A stretch of 39,635 bases of DNA from Umbelopsis ramanniana AG (GCF_025399195.1 NW_026252184.1:1-39635), one strand, 5' to 3'. Shown: positions 21,101-33,968, counted from the stretch's first letter. Translations and numbers: made by a program. Notes: generated from the sequence alone by a model not told the origin.

Positions 21101-23945
21101 TCGGTCAAAGATGCTCAAATGCTGCTTAGCATCAAGAAGATGATAGAAGAGATGGAGAAAATAACGGTGTTATGGGAAGAAAAGTGGATTAACAAGATAG
21201 CCATGCTTCAGTTCGACGCAACTGAGAGATTGCAGCGGTTTGAGAAGGAGCTTTCGAGAATGAAATCTACATCTTCCAGCGATGTAGAGCAAGGAAGCAA
21301 AGCACTTTCTGATGTTTACGATGCCATTCTACTGCCTGTTGTCGTTTCCATACGAGACTTGATCAAGGAAACGATCGGCAATGGGTCGCATACACCACAT
21401 GAAGACTGGTTCCAGAATTCCTTTGGAGGACGCATTCGGCAGGCTTTCACGTCCTTGGAAAAGCCAACAAACTGGAAAAATTATCGTCAAGGATGGGATT
21501 GCTTTCAAAAGGTAAACATGGTGCATTGTTGTATAATTACAAAAATATCCACTAACTTCGTTTGGTTTGCAGCTTCATCGAGAGTTAATGAAGGAAACAG
21601 CGAAATTGCGCATTCTTAAGTTGTCGCAACTCTCTCCCTATTTAGCTCAGATAAAAGGCACCGATATTCCTATACCAGGCATCCAAGATCCCAATGATGA
21701 ATGTACAATCGATTCATTTGTGGAAGAGATCATTACTCTACCTACTAAAACTCGACCCAAGAAAGTCAACCTCAAAGGTTCCGATAACAAGATATACCCA
21801 TTCCTTTTCAAAGGGCTGGAGGATTTACATTTGGATGAACGGGTTATGCAGTTGTTGGGCACAGTAAATAATCTTGTAGAGGGCGATATGAACGGGTGTG
21901 AAGCAGGTATGAAGGCCCGAGTTTTTGCTGTTATTCCAATCAGTGATCATTCTGGCATGATTCAATGGGTACAAGATGCAAGTCCACTTTTTGCGCTGTA
22001 CAAGCGATGGCAACAACGCGAAAATGCCGCCATGATCATGACAGCCGCCGAGAAACAGGTGCCTGAAAAACACTCGACTGTCATTACACGCCCTACTGAA
22101 ATGTTTATGGAAAAGATCAGCAGTGCATTGAAGCGAGAAGGATTACCTGTTACCGCAAGTCGCCGCAAGTGGCCAAAGGAAGTACTGAAAAATGTTTTCT
22201 TGGAACTGGAAAGTGAGACGCCGAATGATCTACTCTCCAAGGAAGTATGGTGCAACAGTACAACTGCTCAAGACTGGTGGCGCAGAGCATGCTCTTTAGG
22301 CAGATCCATGGCTGTCATGTCTGTCATTGGTTACATTATTGGCCTTGGAGATCGTCACTTGGATAATACCATGGTGGACTTTGGCAGTGGAGAGGTAGTC
22401 CATATTGATTTCAATGTTTGCTTCGAAAAAGGAAAGCGATTACGGGTTCCTGAACTGGTGCCATTCCGACTGACTCAAAACATGGTCCATGCTCTTGGTC
22501 TGACTGGGCCGGATGGGATCTTCAAGATAGCTGCAGAGCAAGTACTCTCCGTGTTACAAAGACACAAAGAAGTCCTTGTTACACTTCTTGATGCATTTGT
22601 CTATGACCCACTGTTTGACTGGAGTACTGAAGTAGAAGAAAATCAAAAGAAGCAGATGATGGATTTGCAAGCTAATTTCGGTCTATTGTCTAACCGCTTA
22701 GGTAAAGTAAAAAAAAAAAAAAAAAGTATAGCCATGTTCCAAATCCCAAACCATCACACTGATCTAAAACATTTTGTTTTCTGCAGATGAGGTGAAACAG
22801 CAGTTACAGGATGAGGAACGACTCATCATGTATTTACTCGAAACTTTGTGTGTGCAGCTGGAAACAGAAACGGTTACCGAGGTTTGTAGTACTTACACCT
22901 CCTCTCATCTTGGTTGTCTTTCCAATCTAATGCCAACAATGCAATTACAGGAATCGACTGCCACCTTGTCGGTACAACAAGACATGGATGATACCAGTAA
23001 TGAAGTAAACTACTCCGTTGAAGACCTGAAGCAAATTCTTGTCGATGTGATGCCACTGCTGGAGTCTATCGATATCATGCAAGTCGAGGTAGACAATGAA
23101 CTGAAGATTGGGCAGCAGAACGTGAAGGTAAGACACTGATGGATGACGATGGCGAAAAGTGGGGAAAGCGGCGTATTATGCATCTTTTGTTTACAAAGGA
23201 ACATTACTTCAATGTTTAGATCATTTTGGCGTCAATCGCAAAGTTGGACGAATCTATACCATCTTTGATATCATCATCGCTCACCGATGAAGCCGACACC
23301 AAGAATGTCCAACAAAGCAAGGAAAGAAGAATTGAAGTAAGTGATGTTTTGGCGATGCCAGGTATGATGAAAAGCTGTCACTCATCGCCTTTGACATCTT
23401 TCTAGGAATGCATGCTTATTATGACCACCGTTCGTGAGCTCTTCAGTGCTATTAAAGCTCTGGAAGGCTATGGTACAGACGTTAAGGCTGGCCAAACTGA
23501 TATCATGCAGATAACCAATGCATTGCAGCAGATGAACATTAGCAAGGCAAGCAGCGACGAAGACGCAATGGCGGCAAGTAGAGGCGCATTTGATGAAGGC
23601 GGTGCTGATTCACACGCAGTTTTCGCGGGCGATGGAAAGTTCTCCGACTTCGATGTTACCGATGCACTTGATGAGGATACCAATGTAGACGGTTTGGTTA
23701 TACCCCCCAGTGAAACCACCAAACCTGATCAAGAAAGTAAATCTGTAGATGTAGAAAAGAAGACCGAGCGGCGTAACCATCATGCTGTCGGCATTCTTCG
23801 TCGTATCAGAAGCAAGCTGGAAGGTATCGACTTTGGTCACAGGCAGGCTATGAGCGTACCAGAACATGTTTCATTGATGATCTCTGAGGCTACATCCGTC
23901 GATAATCTCAGCATGATGTACGAAGGCTGGACCAGCTGGGTATAG
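15133..23945 (+). CDS. SMG1: SMG1-type PI3K-related kinase of nonsense-mediated mRNA decay
   Basis: Nuclear/cytosolic protein kinase that phosphorylates UPF1 in nonsense-mediated decay. Twenty exons give about 2,505 aa: 15133-15283, 15356-15819, 15883-16068, 16139-16192, 16232-16440, 16509-16672, 16740-17400, 17473-17684, 17755-17869, 17937-18381, 18444-18511, 18584-18915, 18981-20416, 20485-20712, 20777-21511, 21573-22701, 22787-22881, 22951-23127, 23220-23336 and 23406-23945. An N-terminal helical repeat region is followed by a FAT domain (PEALFERAKLLESSQEYTKA). The kinase domain has LPTKTRPKK and KGLEDLHLDERVMQ, the catalytic loop GLGDRHLDN (22341-22367) and HIDFNVCFEKG (22401 on). The FATC ends YEGWTSWV. 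VVHIDFNVCFEKGKRLRVPE is specific to SMG1 rather than TOR, ATM or ATR. The segment between kinase and FATC is about 350 aa against over 1,000 in human. The join of exons 4 and 5 is the weakest: it needs a 39-nt intron. Confidence 0.93.
22709..22725 (+). repeat. poly(A) tract inside an SMG1 intron
   Basis: A run of 17 A begins seven bases after the donor of the intron between exons 16 and 17 of SMG1. It is a simple homopolymer and probably length-variable; it does not touch coding sequence. Confidence 0.85.
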
Positions 23946-24162
23946 GAAGTCGAACATGATAAGAACAAACATGATTATGGAAAACAGCAAACATGTTGAT
24001 ACCACTCCATTCAACCATTATAAAAACTAGTTGTAAGCAGCAGCCTTATTGATTCCCAATATCAACGGATGATCATAATGTATTACATGATAAAAGTGAT
24101 GAAGTGTGTACAGTGGAAGAAAAGGAAAAAATGATCGGGGAACCTATTTATGTGAATTGATT

Positions 24163-25077
24163 TTACTTCATGTATTGCGCGCAAATTTCCTTCAAAGCGG
24201 CGGCGGAGGATTCGAGCTTCTTTTGCTCTTCGGGAGCCAAAGGAATCTCGAAGATCTCTTCAATACCCTTAGCTCCGATGACAGCTGGCATAGAAAGGAC
24301 AGCACCGAGCTTTTCGTTGTAGACGGAGAGTGGACGAATGTGACGTTGGTTCATGAGAATACATTCGGTCAAGGATGAAACACATGCAGCGATACCGAAG
24401 TATGTTGCTCCCTTCAAATTGATAATTTCGTATGCCTTGCCCGCGACTTCCTTAGCTATCTTTTCACGATCCAACTTTTGAATGGCAGGGATATCGAGTA
24501 AGCGCTTTCCTCCAACATGGGCACTGTCCCAAGCAATGAATTGCGAATCACCATGCTCACCAAGGACATAAGCATGGATAGCCAATTCCGAAACATTAAG
24601 GATTTGTGAAAGGGTCAAGCGAAGACGGCCACTGTCAAGATATGTTCCAGAGCCGAAGACTTGCTTTTTGGGAAGACCAGAGAGCTTTTGTGCAATGCAA
24701 GTCAAAATATCTACAGGGTTGGCGACAACCATAAGAATGGCGTCCTTGTTCAAGGGTTGCATAGAGCCAATGACGCTCTCCAAAATCTTGTAGTTACGAG
24801 CAATAAGCTCAGTACGTGGTTCATCAGGCTTTTGCTTGGCACCAGCGGTGATGACAATAACGTCAGCTTGACCGGCCTCCTCAAAGGAAGCACCACGAAT
24901 GACAGTTGATCCAACGAAAGCAGAGTCACTAAGATCAAGAACTTGTCCATGAACAGTCTCGGGAACAATATCGACCAGAAGAATTTCAGAGGCCACCTTT
25001 CTCATTAAGAGGGCATAGGCAATGGTGGCGCCGACAGAGCCAGCACCAATAACAGCGACTTTTGAACTAACACCCAT
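24163..25077 (-). CDS. ldh: NAD-dependent L-lactate dehydrogenase
   Basis: Cytosolic enzyme reducing pyruvate to L-lactate with NADH, the last step of lactic fermentation. One uninterrupted frame of 304 aa. Rossmann motif GAGSVGATIAYAL at about residue 11 with Asp in LLVDIVPE binding NAD. The loop AGAKQKPDEPRTEL has the Gln (position 102 by LDH numbering) that selects pyruvate over oxaloacetate, plus the catalytic Arg of PRTEL. NPVDILT, the substrate-binding Arg in SGRLRL and the catalytic His in LGEHGDS are present. It resembles Rhizopus-type fungal LDH in the KLSGLP, GSGTYLD and INLKGATYFGI segments. The start MGVSSKVAVIGAG places the Rossmann fold at the expected distance; an in-frame ATG at 25143 would add a non-conserved leader. 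It is the only intronless gene among the large genes here. It is convergent with SMG1 and divergent from the epimerase gene. Confidence 0.96.
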   Translation of the reverse strand: MGVSSKVAVIGAGSVGATIAYALLMRKVASEILLVDIVPETVHGQVLDLSDSAFVGSTVIRGASFEEAGQADVIVITAGAKQKPDEPRTELIARNYKILESVIGSMQPLNKDAILMVVANPVDILTCIAQKLSGLPKKQVFGSGTYLDSGRLRLTLSQILNVSELAIHAYVLGEHGDSQFIAWDSAHVGGKRLLDIPAIQKLDREKIAKEVAGKAYEIINLKGATYFGIAACVSSLTECILMNQRHIRPLSVYNEKLGAVLSMPAVIGAKGIEEIFEIPLAPEEQKKLESSAAALKEICAQYMK

Positions 25078-26285
25078 AGTGTATTGTGTATTGGTTAAGG
25101 GAAGTTTAAGGGAAAAAGAGGAAGATGAAAGATACCAGTTCACCTGCTGTCTTACGTCGTAATTTATACGTCTTGTTTTTCCATGGGTTGTATTATGCCA
25201 GTTAGATAATATTCCGTTTTGGAATGGGGGTCAGACCATCACTCGGGAAAAGCGTCAATTCCCGAAGAAAAAATGGGCGTAAAAAAAAATTTCGTTGGAT
25301 TCATCACCCCATTTTCTTGGTACCGCTACTGTAGTAACACCTTTGCTTACTATTTTCAGTAGCCGAATCTTAGTAACGTGGAATGCTTACGTTCCAATTC
25401 AATTAACCGTACCTAATGGCTACCTCTTTGATATTGTAACTACCATGCAAACATATCGGACTCATCCTGCCAGCATGAACGGAATCCAGGCGGGCATTCA
25501 AAACTGCAAGTGACCCTAGTTTTCGAAGCCATGGTCCAAGCGTTCATAAGCGTTATGATTGATTAACGGCAAGGGAATGCCATTATAATCTTCTTGACGA
25601 AGTCGTAAGGTTGTCGGGATAGATGCGGTAGATTATACGCGAAACTAGGAATAATACCATGATGAAAAATTCTTCCACCAAAACTGTCTCACCGCGCAGT
25701 GCACAATGTTTTTATGCTTTAGCGTAAACGTGCTTCATTAATGGCATGATGAAGTCACTCTCAAACCATATCTGATAGCGTTGAAAGTGGTTATTCTGTA
25801 CAAAAAAAAAAGTAGCTTATATATCAGTGAAGAATTCCTATGTTTTCCATTTCTTTATGTAGATGCGCACGATGGGCTTTACAAAAGTATATAGCAGAGC
25901 ACTTCATGGTGCGCGCAATCCCGTATGTATGGAAAAAAAAAAAGAAGGGTGAGACCGTATCTGATGACTGGGTTAGGGTTTCAGGAGTTCGATTATAGAA
26001 AAAAGTGCATCGTACCGCTGGATAAGCTAGAGCAAACTGCGCATCAAATAGCATTTGTTCCATGTTTACCTATGCTTTTTGGTCCCTGTAACATAATATT
26101 GTAGAACTTTTCTTGTATAACAAACCCAAGAACGTGGAGTAAGAGTATGTCAAATGAGATTCTCCAATGAAGCCTGTCATGGCCAATTTGATTGGCCAGC
26201 ATTTCACACCGACGCCTAGTGGAGCCAAGCTGTCATGCCCTGCTGCTTAGTGTTTTTTCTCCCTTTCTTTCTCATTTCTTACCTA
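25078..26285. other. long shared upstream region of ldh and glucose-6-phosphate epimerase
   Basis: About 1.2 kb without a supported gene. It holds A-runs near 25280 and 25801-25811, and frames too short or too odd in composition to be coding. The region must contain the promoters of two divergent carbohydrate-metabolism genes. Its left end carries a TATA-like element for ldh (see 25162). No repeat family, tRNA or transposon trace is visible. Confidence 0.5.
25162..25168 (-). promoter_or_regulatory. candidate TATA box of ldh
   Basis: On the minus strand this reads TATAAAT, 85-91 bases upstream of the ldh start codon. The distance would place a transcription start roughly 50-60 bases before the ATG, typical for a strongly expressed fungal gene. 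Confidence 0.45.
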
Positions 26286-27581
<1,296 letters not shown>

Positions 27582-27717
27582 TAGCGAACTCCTTATATTA
27601 AAGCGTTTGAATGATCGGCCTCAAAGGGCAATTTTCATGTTATTTGGGTAGATGTGGTGGTACACTGTCATTGGCTGAATCTGCATGAATTTCACTGGCA
27701 GGTAGAATAAAGGATGG

Positions 27718-27723
27718 CACGTG
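27718..27723. promoter_or_regulatory. CACGTG E-box upstream of SURF4
   Basis: A palindromic CACGTG hexamer lies 44-49 bases before the SURF4 start codon, inside a short intergenic gap. It could bind a bHLH or bZIP factor. A single hexamer may be chance. Confidence 0.3.
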
Positions 27724-27766
27724 CAGCAACCCGTCTTCGCTTTTTTTTGACTCTCTCATAACAACC

Positions 27767-28742
27767 ATGTCAGAGCTAAAGGAGCAACTCCAAAGGTTCT
27801 CGTCCAAGGCAGAGGATATAGTCGATGCCATCGGTCAGCCTCTCAAACCCTACATTCCTGCAATGTCTCGATTCTTGATCGTTGCCACGTTCTTGGAAGA
27901 CTCTCTCAGAATTATCACTCAATGGAGCGACCAAGTCTTTTACATGGAAAAACATAGGGGCTTCTTCTGGGGTCTTAGCCATATATTTTTGGCATTGAAT
28001 GTCATTGTAAGTTACTTTTTCATTATGACGAATGCTATAGAAAATGGCAAAAGGCGCGTTCAGGCTACCGTTATGCCCTATTGCGGTCCTGCTGCCCTGA
28101 TACCCACCTTCATAGCCATTCATGCTCTCAACTAACCCCCATGCCTCATTCTAGCTGATGTTGAGCTGCTCTTCCTTGGTTATCGCTAAGAAGCATCAGG
28201 AATATGCTGTGTACGGTCTTTTCGCCGTAGTGATTCTGCAGGCCTTCGGATATGGACTGGTGTTCAATATGTCATTCTTCCTCCGCAACCTCTCTGTGAT
28301 AGGCGGTCTTCTCATGGTGTTGTCCGACTCATTTAACAAACGAAAGCAAATGTTTGCTGCCCTCCCACAAATGTCAGAGACAGATCGTCGTGAATACTTC
28401 CAACTGGCTGGTCGCATTCTCCTTATCTTTTTGTTCATTGGGTCCGCTTTCCATGGTGAATGGTCTTTCGGACGTGTCCTAGTATCCCTTATCGGATTGG
28501 CCGCCGCTATCATGGTCATTGTTGGTTTCAAGGCAAAGTGGTCCGCCATCTTCCTCATTCTGTTCCTTTCTGTGTTCAACGTTTTGATCAACAACTTCTG
28601 GGCAACCCAACATAATCACTTCCAACGTGATTTCTTGAAGTACGATTTCTTCCAAACACTATCAACGGTGGGAGGCTTCTTGCTACTTGTGAACATTGGC
28701 CCAGGTGGTCTTTCCCTAGACGAGAAGAAGAAAGCGTTTTAA
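27767..28742 (+). CDS. ERV29: SURF4/Erv29 family ER cargo receptor
   Basis: Multi-span membrane protein cycling between ER and Golgi that loads soluble secretory cargo into COPII vesicles. Two exons, 27767-28006 and 28155-28742, join in phase 0 into 275 aa (human SURF4 269). The N-terminus MSELKEQLQRFSSKAEDIVD, then MSRFLIVATFLEDSLRIITQ and the QVFYMEKHRG region, are typical. Several hydrophobic spans follow (for example LLIFLFIGSAFHGEW, LAAAIMVIVGFKAKWSAIFL). The C-terminus ends EKKKAF, giving a KKXX-type dilysine COPI retrieval signal. NFWATQHNHFQRDFLKYDFF is the conserved late-loop motif. The start codon is the first ATG and is followed directly by the conserved N-terminus. Confidence 0.96.
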
Positions 28743-29212
28743 TGTCATTGACGAGCCCATTTGACTCGATGAACAACAGTCTCCTAAACAAAACAAAAAA
28801 AACTTCCATCCTTCTCCTGTCAGAGCATTGTGTTGGTTTAATAGTGTCAGGTTTCTTTCGTTCCTGTATTTCACATAGCATTCTCTCTCTCCTATCATTG
28901 TGTTGCCACACGTGAATCATCATTTTTCTATCTTTTGTTCATGGTTGGTTGGATCTGTATTTGCAAGTCGCTGTCACCATTGTTTCGAACTTCTCTCCTG
29001 GTCTGCAAGAGTATACAAATAAATAACAAAAATTGACAAAAGAAAATTGTAAAGACTTCCTATTTTTTTGAGCAGCATCCTATTCTAAACGTCAAAATTG
29101 CTTTAGCTTTGTACTTGGCTTCAGCAAAGAAATTTTCTGAAATTTGTCGCGATTTTTGACAGAGACACTCCGACTTTGAACCATCCCGGATCCCTAGAAG
29201 GCACAAACAAGA
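28743..29212. other. intergenic between SURF4 and PMS1
   Basis: 470 bases between two genes on the same strand. AATAAA at 29018-29023 could be the SURF4 polyadenylation signal, 276 bases after its stop. The rest should contain the PMS1 promoter; no TATA box stands out. No coding frame is supported. Confidence 0.45.
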
Positions 29213-32200
29213 ATGTCTAAGGCAATCAAAGCCATTGATGAACGCAGTGTCCATAGAATCTGCTCTGGCCAAGTTGTTTTGGATCTTGCTACAGCTGTGA
29301 AAGAGTTGGTCGAAAACAGCTTGGATGCTGGTGCAACTGCTATCGGTAACAACTTCATTGCTTCATTTTGTCCCCCTTGCCTCGCTTAATCGTTTCTCAT
29401 ACCTATATTTTTTCTTGGCATATCAAGATATTCGATTTAAGGACCATGGAATGGAAAGCTTAGAAGTCATTGACAATGGTTCTGGCCTGGACACTTCTGA
29501 CTATGAAACATTAGGTAAGGGCATCCAGCTAGCCGGGTCGAGGTGAATCCCGGTACTGACAACGTGAACGCCCACTTCTTAAGCTTTAAAACACTATACA
29601 TCCAAAATATCCAAGTTTGAGGATCTAGTAGATGTGGCAACGTTCGGGTTCAGAGGAGAAGCGCTTAGTTCCCTTTGTGCATTGGCAAATTTAACAGTTA
29701 TCACAGCAACTGCGGCGCAAGCTCCTGCAGGATATCGCCTAGAATACGATTCAAACGGCAAACTTGCATCAAAAACCTCAGCTGCGCGTTCAGTAAGTAA
29801 ATTTTAAAATTTTCAATGTTGAGAATGCCAGTTGGACGGCTGATAATGTCACACTTCTTAGTCTGGTATGACTATTCAGCTTAGCAACTTGTTTTATTCC
29901 CTCCCTGTTCGCCATCGAGAATTTAAGAAGAACATCAAGCGCGAGTTTGCAAAAGCGCTAAACATCATACAATCGTATGCGATAATTTCGCCCAATGTTA
30001 GGATTGTCGCTTCAAATCAAATAGGGAAGGGGTAAAGTGGACGCACGCTTGGGACAGGCATCTCGAATGGAAAAATCATATTTACATATCCCGTCTTCCA
30101 TAACAGGGCCAGTAACAAAGTTATAACATGCAATGCCAACAAAACCATTCGAGAAAATATTGCCAACATCTTCGGTGCAAAAGTCGTTGGCCAAATTATA
30201 CCAGTCAACTTGTCACTTTCTCAGGCAGACGACACACCGACAGTCGAGGAGGATAACGATACCAGCAGGTAAATGCCTCGCAATATGTTTCAATACCACA
30301 GCATGTACTTGTACTAAACAATGCCAACCTTTCAAGCGGAGAAGGTGTAAAGGTGATAGGGTTCATATCCAAGCCAACGTGGGGCAATGGACGAAGCAGT
30401 TCTGATCGCCAATACTTGTATATAAATGGGAGACCTTGCAATTTGCCCAAAATCAGCCGAGCACTCAATGAAATATTTCGATCCTTCATCAGCAACCAAT
30501 ACCCCTTTGCTATATTGGATTTCCGGATACCCAATGGCGAATTCGACGTTAATGTTAGTCCCGATAAACGCACAATTTTCATACATAATGAGAAATGGCT
30601 GTCTCAGTGCTTTTCGGTTAGTTAGAACATTTCATCCTTTCCGACTTGAATCACGCGGTTACTCATGTAAGCACGAATTCTTTAGGAGCAACTTGGACAG
30701 ATGCTGGAACCTTCACGCTACACGTTATCAACAAATGAACCCATGGTTGAAACGTCTATTGTGACCGAATCGATGATACCTAAAGATAACGACGTTGACA
30801 TGAACGACGATAGTGATAGTTTCAGTGACGATCACAGGAAGGAATCCTTTGTCGATGAGGTGATTGAGATCGCTATCCCGCCTAGACAATCAGCGAGACG
30901 AGCAGGCTTCAAATTAAGTGACATGGCCCACAGTTCTGGATCGATGTTTCGACCGTCAAGAACAAGTCCTGATGTCACTAGTACGAAACGTCAGTTATCA
31001 CAAACAACATTAGATAATGTTACTGTCAAGCGAGCTAGAGCGATGACCTTGGAGGATGAATTGTCAGAGGAAGATGATATACTGGATAAAGATCGCGAAA
31101 ATGATAAGAATGACCATGAGAATTTCTATGAGCCCTCTAATACGCAAGAAGCTTTTGATGAAAGAACGGTGTACAGAACAAACGGCGATATTTGGGATAC
31201 TATAGAAGATGAAGGAGTGCCTTCGGTCTCGACCGAATCGGAAACAGCATCCAAACATTCTGTGTCAGAAAATCGTCATGCAGACGACGAACACGGCCAT
31301 TCGATATGGACATCACGGATACCAATAGAGAATGTTGTCCTAGAGACGAGCACAGAGACAGAAGGACAGGACCACGAGATTGAGGACATTCGGGATATCA
31401 CTACAAGCGCTCCAACGGTTCGCTACGAGCAGATAGTAACTGATGTAGATGTCATCGTTTCTACCGACAGATCGTATCTCGATACTTGTCATCTGTCCAT
31501 ATCTGTAGATCTTGATGCACCAGGCTTACTCAAACGATACAGGCAAAGGACTAGACAGCGACATCATGGAAAGAAGATAAACCGAACGGCAACACCCCTT
31601 ATGAATGCCAACATTGCAAACACTACAGATAATGGGCAAGCAACCAAAGTTTTGGATCGCGTTATCCAAAAATCCGATTTCGAGAAAATGCAAGTCATTG
31701 GACAATTCAACCTTGGATTTATCATTGCAGCATTGAACGAGGCAGATCTCTTCATCATTGACCAACATGCTTCAGACGAGAAATTCAACTTTGAGACCTT
31801 GCAGCAGACGACACAGATAAAGGGTCAGAAATTAATACAGTGAGTAAGAAAGTTGAATTAAAACAGTTGCTGCTTGATATGACACTGACTTCTGTTGTAG
31901 TCCACGAACGATCGAATTGACCGCAAGTGAAGAGATGGTGGCGATGGATAACTTGGATATTTTGAAGTCGAATGGTTTTGACATTCGGATAGATGAGGAT
32001 GCGCCTCCAACTCAAAAAATCAAAATTATCTCTCAGCCAGTTAGTAAGAACACCATGTTCAACACAAAAGGTTGGATACGAATGGAATTTTTTTAAAACT
32101 TCAAAATGGCTGCTGACAAGATTTATTGCCAGACTTCGAAGAGCTTGTATTTTTATTGTCCGATCGTCCTGGCGAGATGGTACGTTGTAGCAAGACAAGA

Positions 32201-32555
32201 GCTATGTTTGCTTCTCGGGCGTGCCGAAAATCGGTCATGATAGGCGATAGTTTGGGAAAAGGCCAAATGATCAAGGTAAAACCGAAAAATTACGTGACCT
32301 TTCGGGCGGGGAAGAACACATTAGCTCATTCGAAATTTTGCATAATAGATAATCCGAAATATGAGTACAATTGATCAGCCATGGGTAAGTTGGTATGCTC
32401 TGCTTTAAAAGAATAACACATTTATCTCACACTACTCTTAGAACTGTCCTCATGGAAGACCCACTATGCGTCATTTGTTTAATATGCCACCGTCTACCAG
32501 TAGCAGGTCACGAGGGATGGCGGTGAAATTTCCATCCAGTTACCTTTTGGCCTGA
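29213..32555 (+). CDS. PMS1: MutL-family mismatch repair endonuclease PMS1 (PMS2 orthologue)
   Basis: Nuclear subunit of MutL-alpha with MLH1, nicking DNA during mismatch repair. Eleven exons (29213-29345, 29428-29514, 29584-29792, 29862-30031, 30107-30268, 30337-30616, 30686-31839, 31901-32070, 32133-32275, 32349-32384, 32442-32555) join in frame into about 885 aa. The GHKL ATPase motifs are intact: [35 protein letters not shown]. The middle, all in exon 7, is acidic and probably disordered. The C-terminal endonuclease site is complete: [12 protein letters not shown] (the DQHA(X)2E(X)4E metal motif), [11 protein letters not shown] and NCPHGRP, which marks this as the PMS1/PMS2 branch and not MLH1. 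QFNLGFIIA precedes the site. The introns after exons 6 and 8 start with GTTAGT and GTTGGA, weaker than the usual GTAAGT. The start [16 protein letters not shown] has the expected family spacing. Confidence 0.96.
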
Positions 32556-32663
32556 GAAGATCACTCGTTCACAGGCGATTTAATTTTTTCTTACCTTTCT
32601 TCCTCACTTTTCTTCTTTCCTCACTGAAATAAGATCTTGTTCATATACCAATCCTGATAAAAC

Positions 32664-33641
32664 ATGTCTTCACCTAGACGACGAATTGAAACTGATGTTA
32701 TGAAATTGTGAGTAAAATGTTCCCTGTTCCCTGACGAATTTCGACTGGCACCCAAAGGGCAGACCAATCATGTCAGCCCTTTCTCACGATTAGACTCCTT
32801 CCTTCAACATAACCTCAATCGTAATCTGGTGACTAATCATCCTACTTTATAACTATCGTCCCCCATAGGCTGATGAGCGATTACGAGGTTACGCTTGTTA
32901 ACGACAACATGCAAGAGTTCTATGTGCGATTCCATGGACCAAGTGACAGTAAGTTAGCCTGAGGGCTGAACCTTGGTGTCTAGCTTATGGATGGAGTTGG
33001 ACCCTTGGGGGCGGTGCTCAACATAGCCAACCGTATGATCATCTCTAACCCTCATATATCACTTTCTGTAGCTCCATTTAATGGCGGTGTTTGGAAAGTA
33101 CATGTCGAGCTTCCTGACCAGTATCCCTACAAATCTCCTAGTATTGGCTTCATGAACAAAATCTTCCACCCTAATATCGATGAACTGTAAGTCTCGTGGT
33201 CAGCCGGTTCCTCACCCTACTTTTGTTTGATGCCTTTGTTCTAATTTTTTCCGAATGATTAGCAGCGGGTCGGTTTGCCTGGACGTTATTAATCAAACCT
33301 GGAGCCCAATGTTTGGTAATTGTCATTTTGGCGATCCATCCTAATCTCTTTTTCTGGGGTACTTAAACTTTCTGTATTTTTTAGATATGATCAACATCTT
33401 TGAGTCTTTCTTGCCTCAATTGCTTCGATATCCAAATCCAACCGATCCCTTAAATGGAGAAGCTGCCGCCTTGATGATGCGAGAACCAACTACCTACGAA
33501 TCAAAAGTTAAAGAATATGTCTCGAGATATGCAACCCGTGAAGCTGCTGACGCAGCAACTGATGAGAGTTCGGAAGAAGAGGAAATGAGCGACGTTTCTT
33601 ACTCTGACAGTGATGATGAAGCCCCAGGGATGGAATTGTAG
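32664..33641 (+). CDS. UBC8: Ubiquitin-conjugating enzyme E2 of the UBE2H/Ubc8 class
   Basis: E2 enzyme that in yeast (Ubc8) works with the GID/CTLH ligase on gluconeogenic enzymes; UBE2H does the same in animals. Five exons (32664-32707, 32869-32948, 33072-33186, 33263-33315, 33385-33641) join in frame into 182 aa (human UBE2H 183). The UBC fold is complete: [45 protein letters not shown], then [15 protein letters not shown] with the active-site Cys. [20 protein letters not shown] follows. The acidic Ser-rich tail ([20 protein letters not shown], ending GMEL) is the class hallmark. Exon 4 has two adjacent acceptors (TTAGCAG). The first gives ELSGSVCLD like human; the second drops the Ser. 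Confidence 0.97.
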
Positions 33642-33968
33642 AAAGAAAGAAAAAAAAAAAAGTTACAGACAAAAAATATCATTCCACTTTGCTATTTCCC
33701 CCACCTCCTAGTCCAACCTTTTTGACCAGTAAACCCCAGAGAATTTTGTCGTTCTACTGTTCCCTTTCGTTTCAACTTTTCTTTTTCCTTGTAGCATTCT
33801 TTCTTTTTCCTCAAGCGCCTGTCCAATTTTTCTTTCTACTGATGCGCAAACCCTTCCCTTCTGAATCTTTCTTCCCCATAGCTGATTGTAAGAACCTTTC
33901 CTTGTTTATTATTCTTCTATTGTTATTTGTCTCAAACAAATTTTTCAATGGTTTCAACTCCACTATAT
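33642..33968. other. intergenic, convergent 3' regions of UBC8 and the PPxY gene
   Basis: 327 bases. A run of A (33649-33660) directly follows the UBC8 stop, then a long pyrimidine-rich stretch (33740-33930, many TTTC/CTTT). Forward frames here are by-products of that composition. Probable 3' untranslated sequence only. Confidence 0.5.

Noticed and set aside
25824-26063. Minus frame of 79 codons upstream of the epimerase gene
   Set aside because: It includes a run of Phe from an A-tract and has no protein-like features; treated as intergenic.
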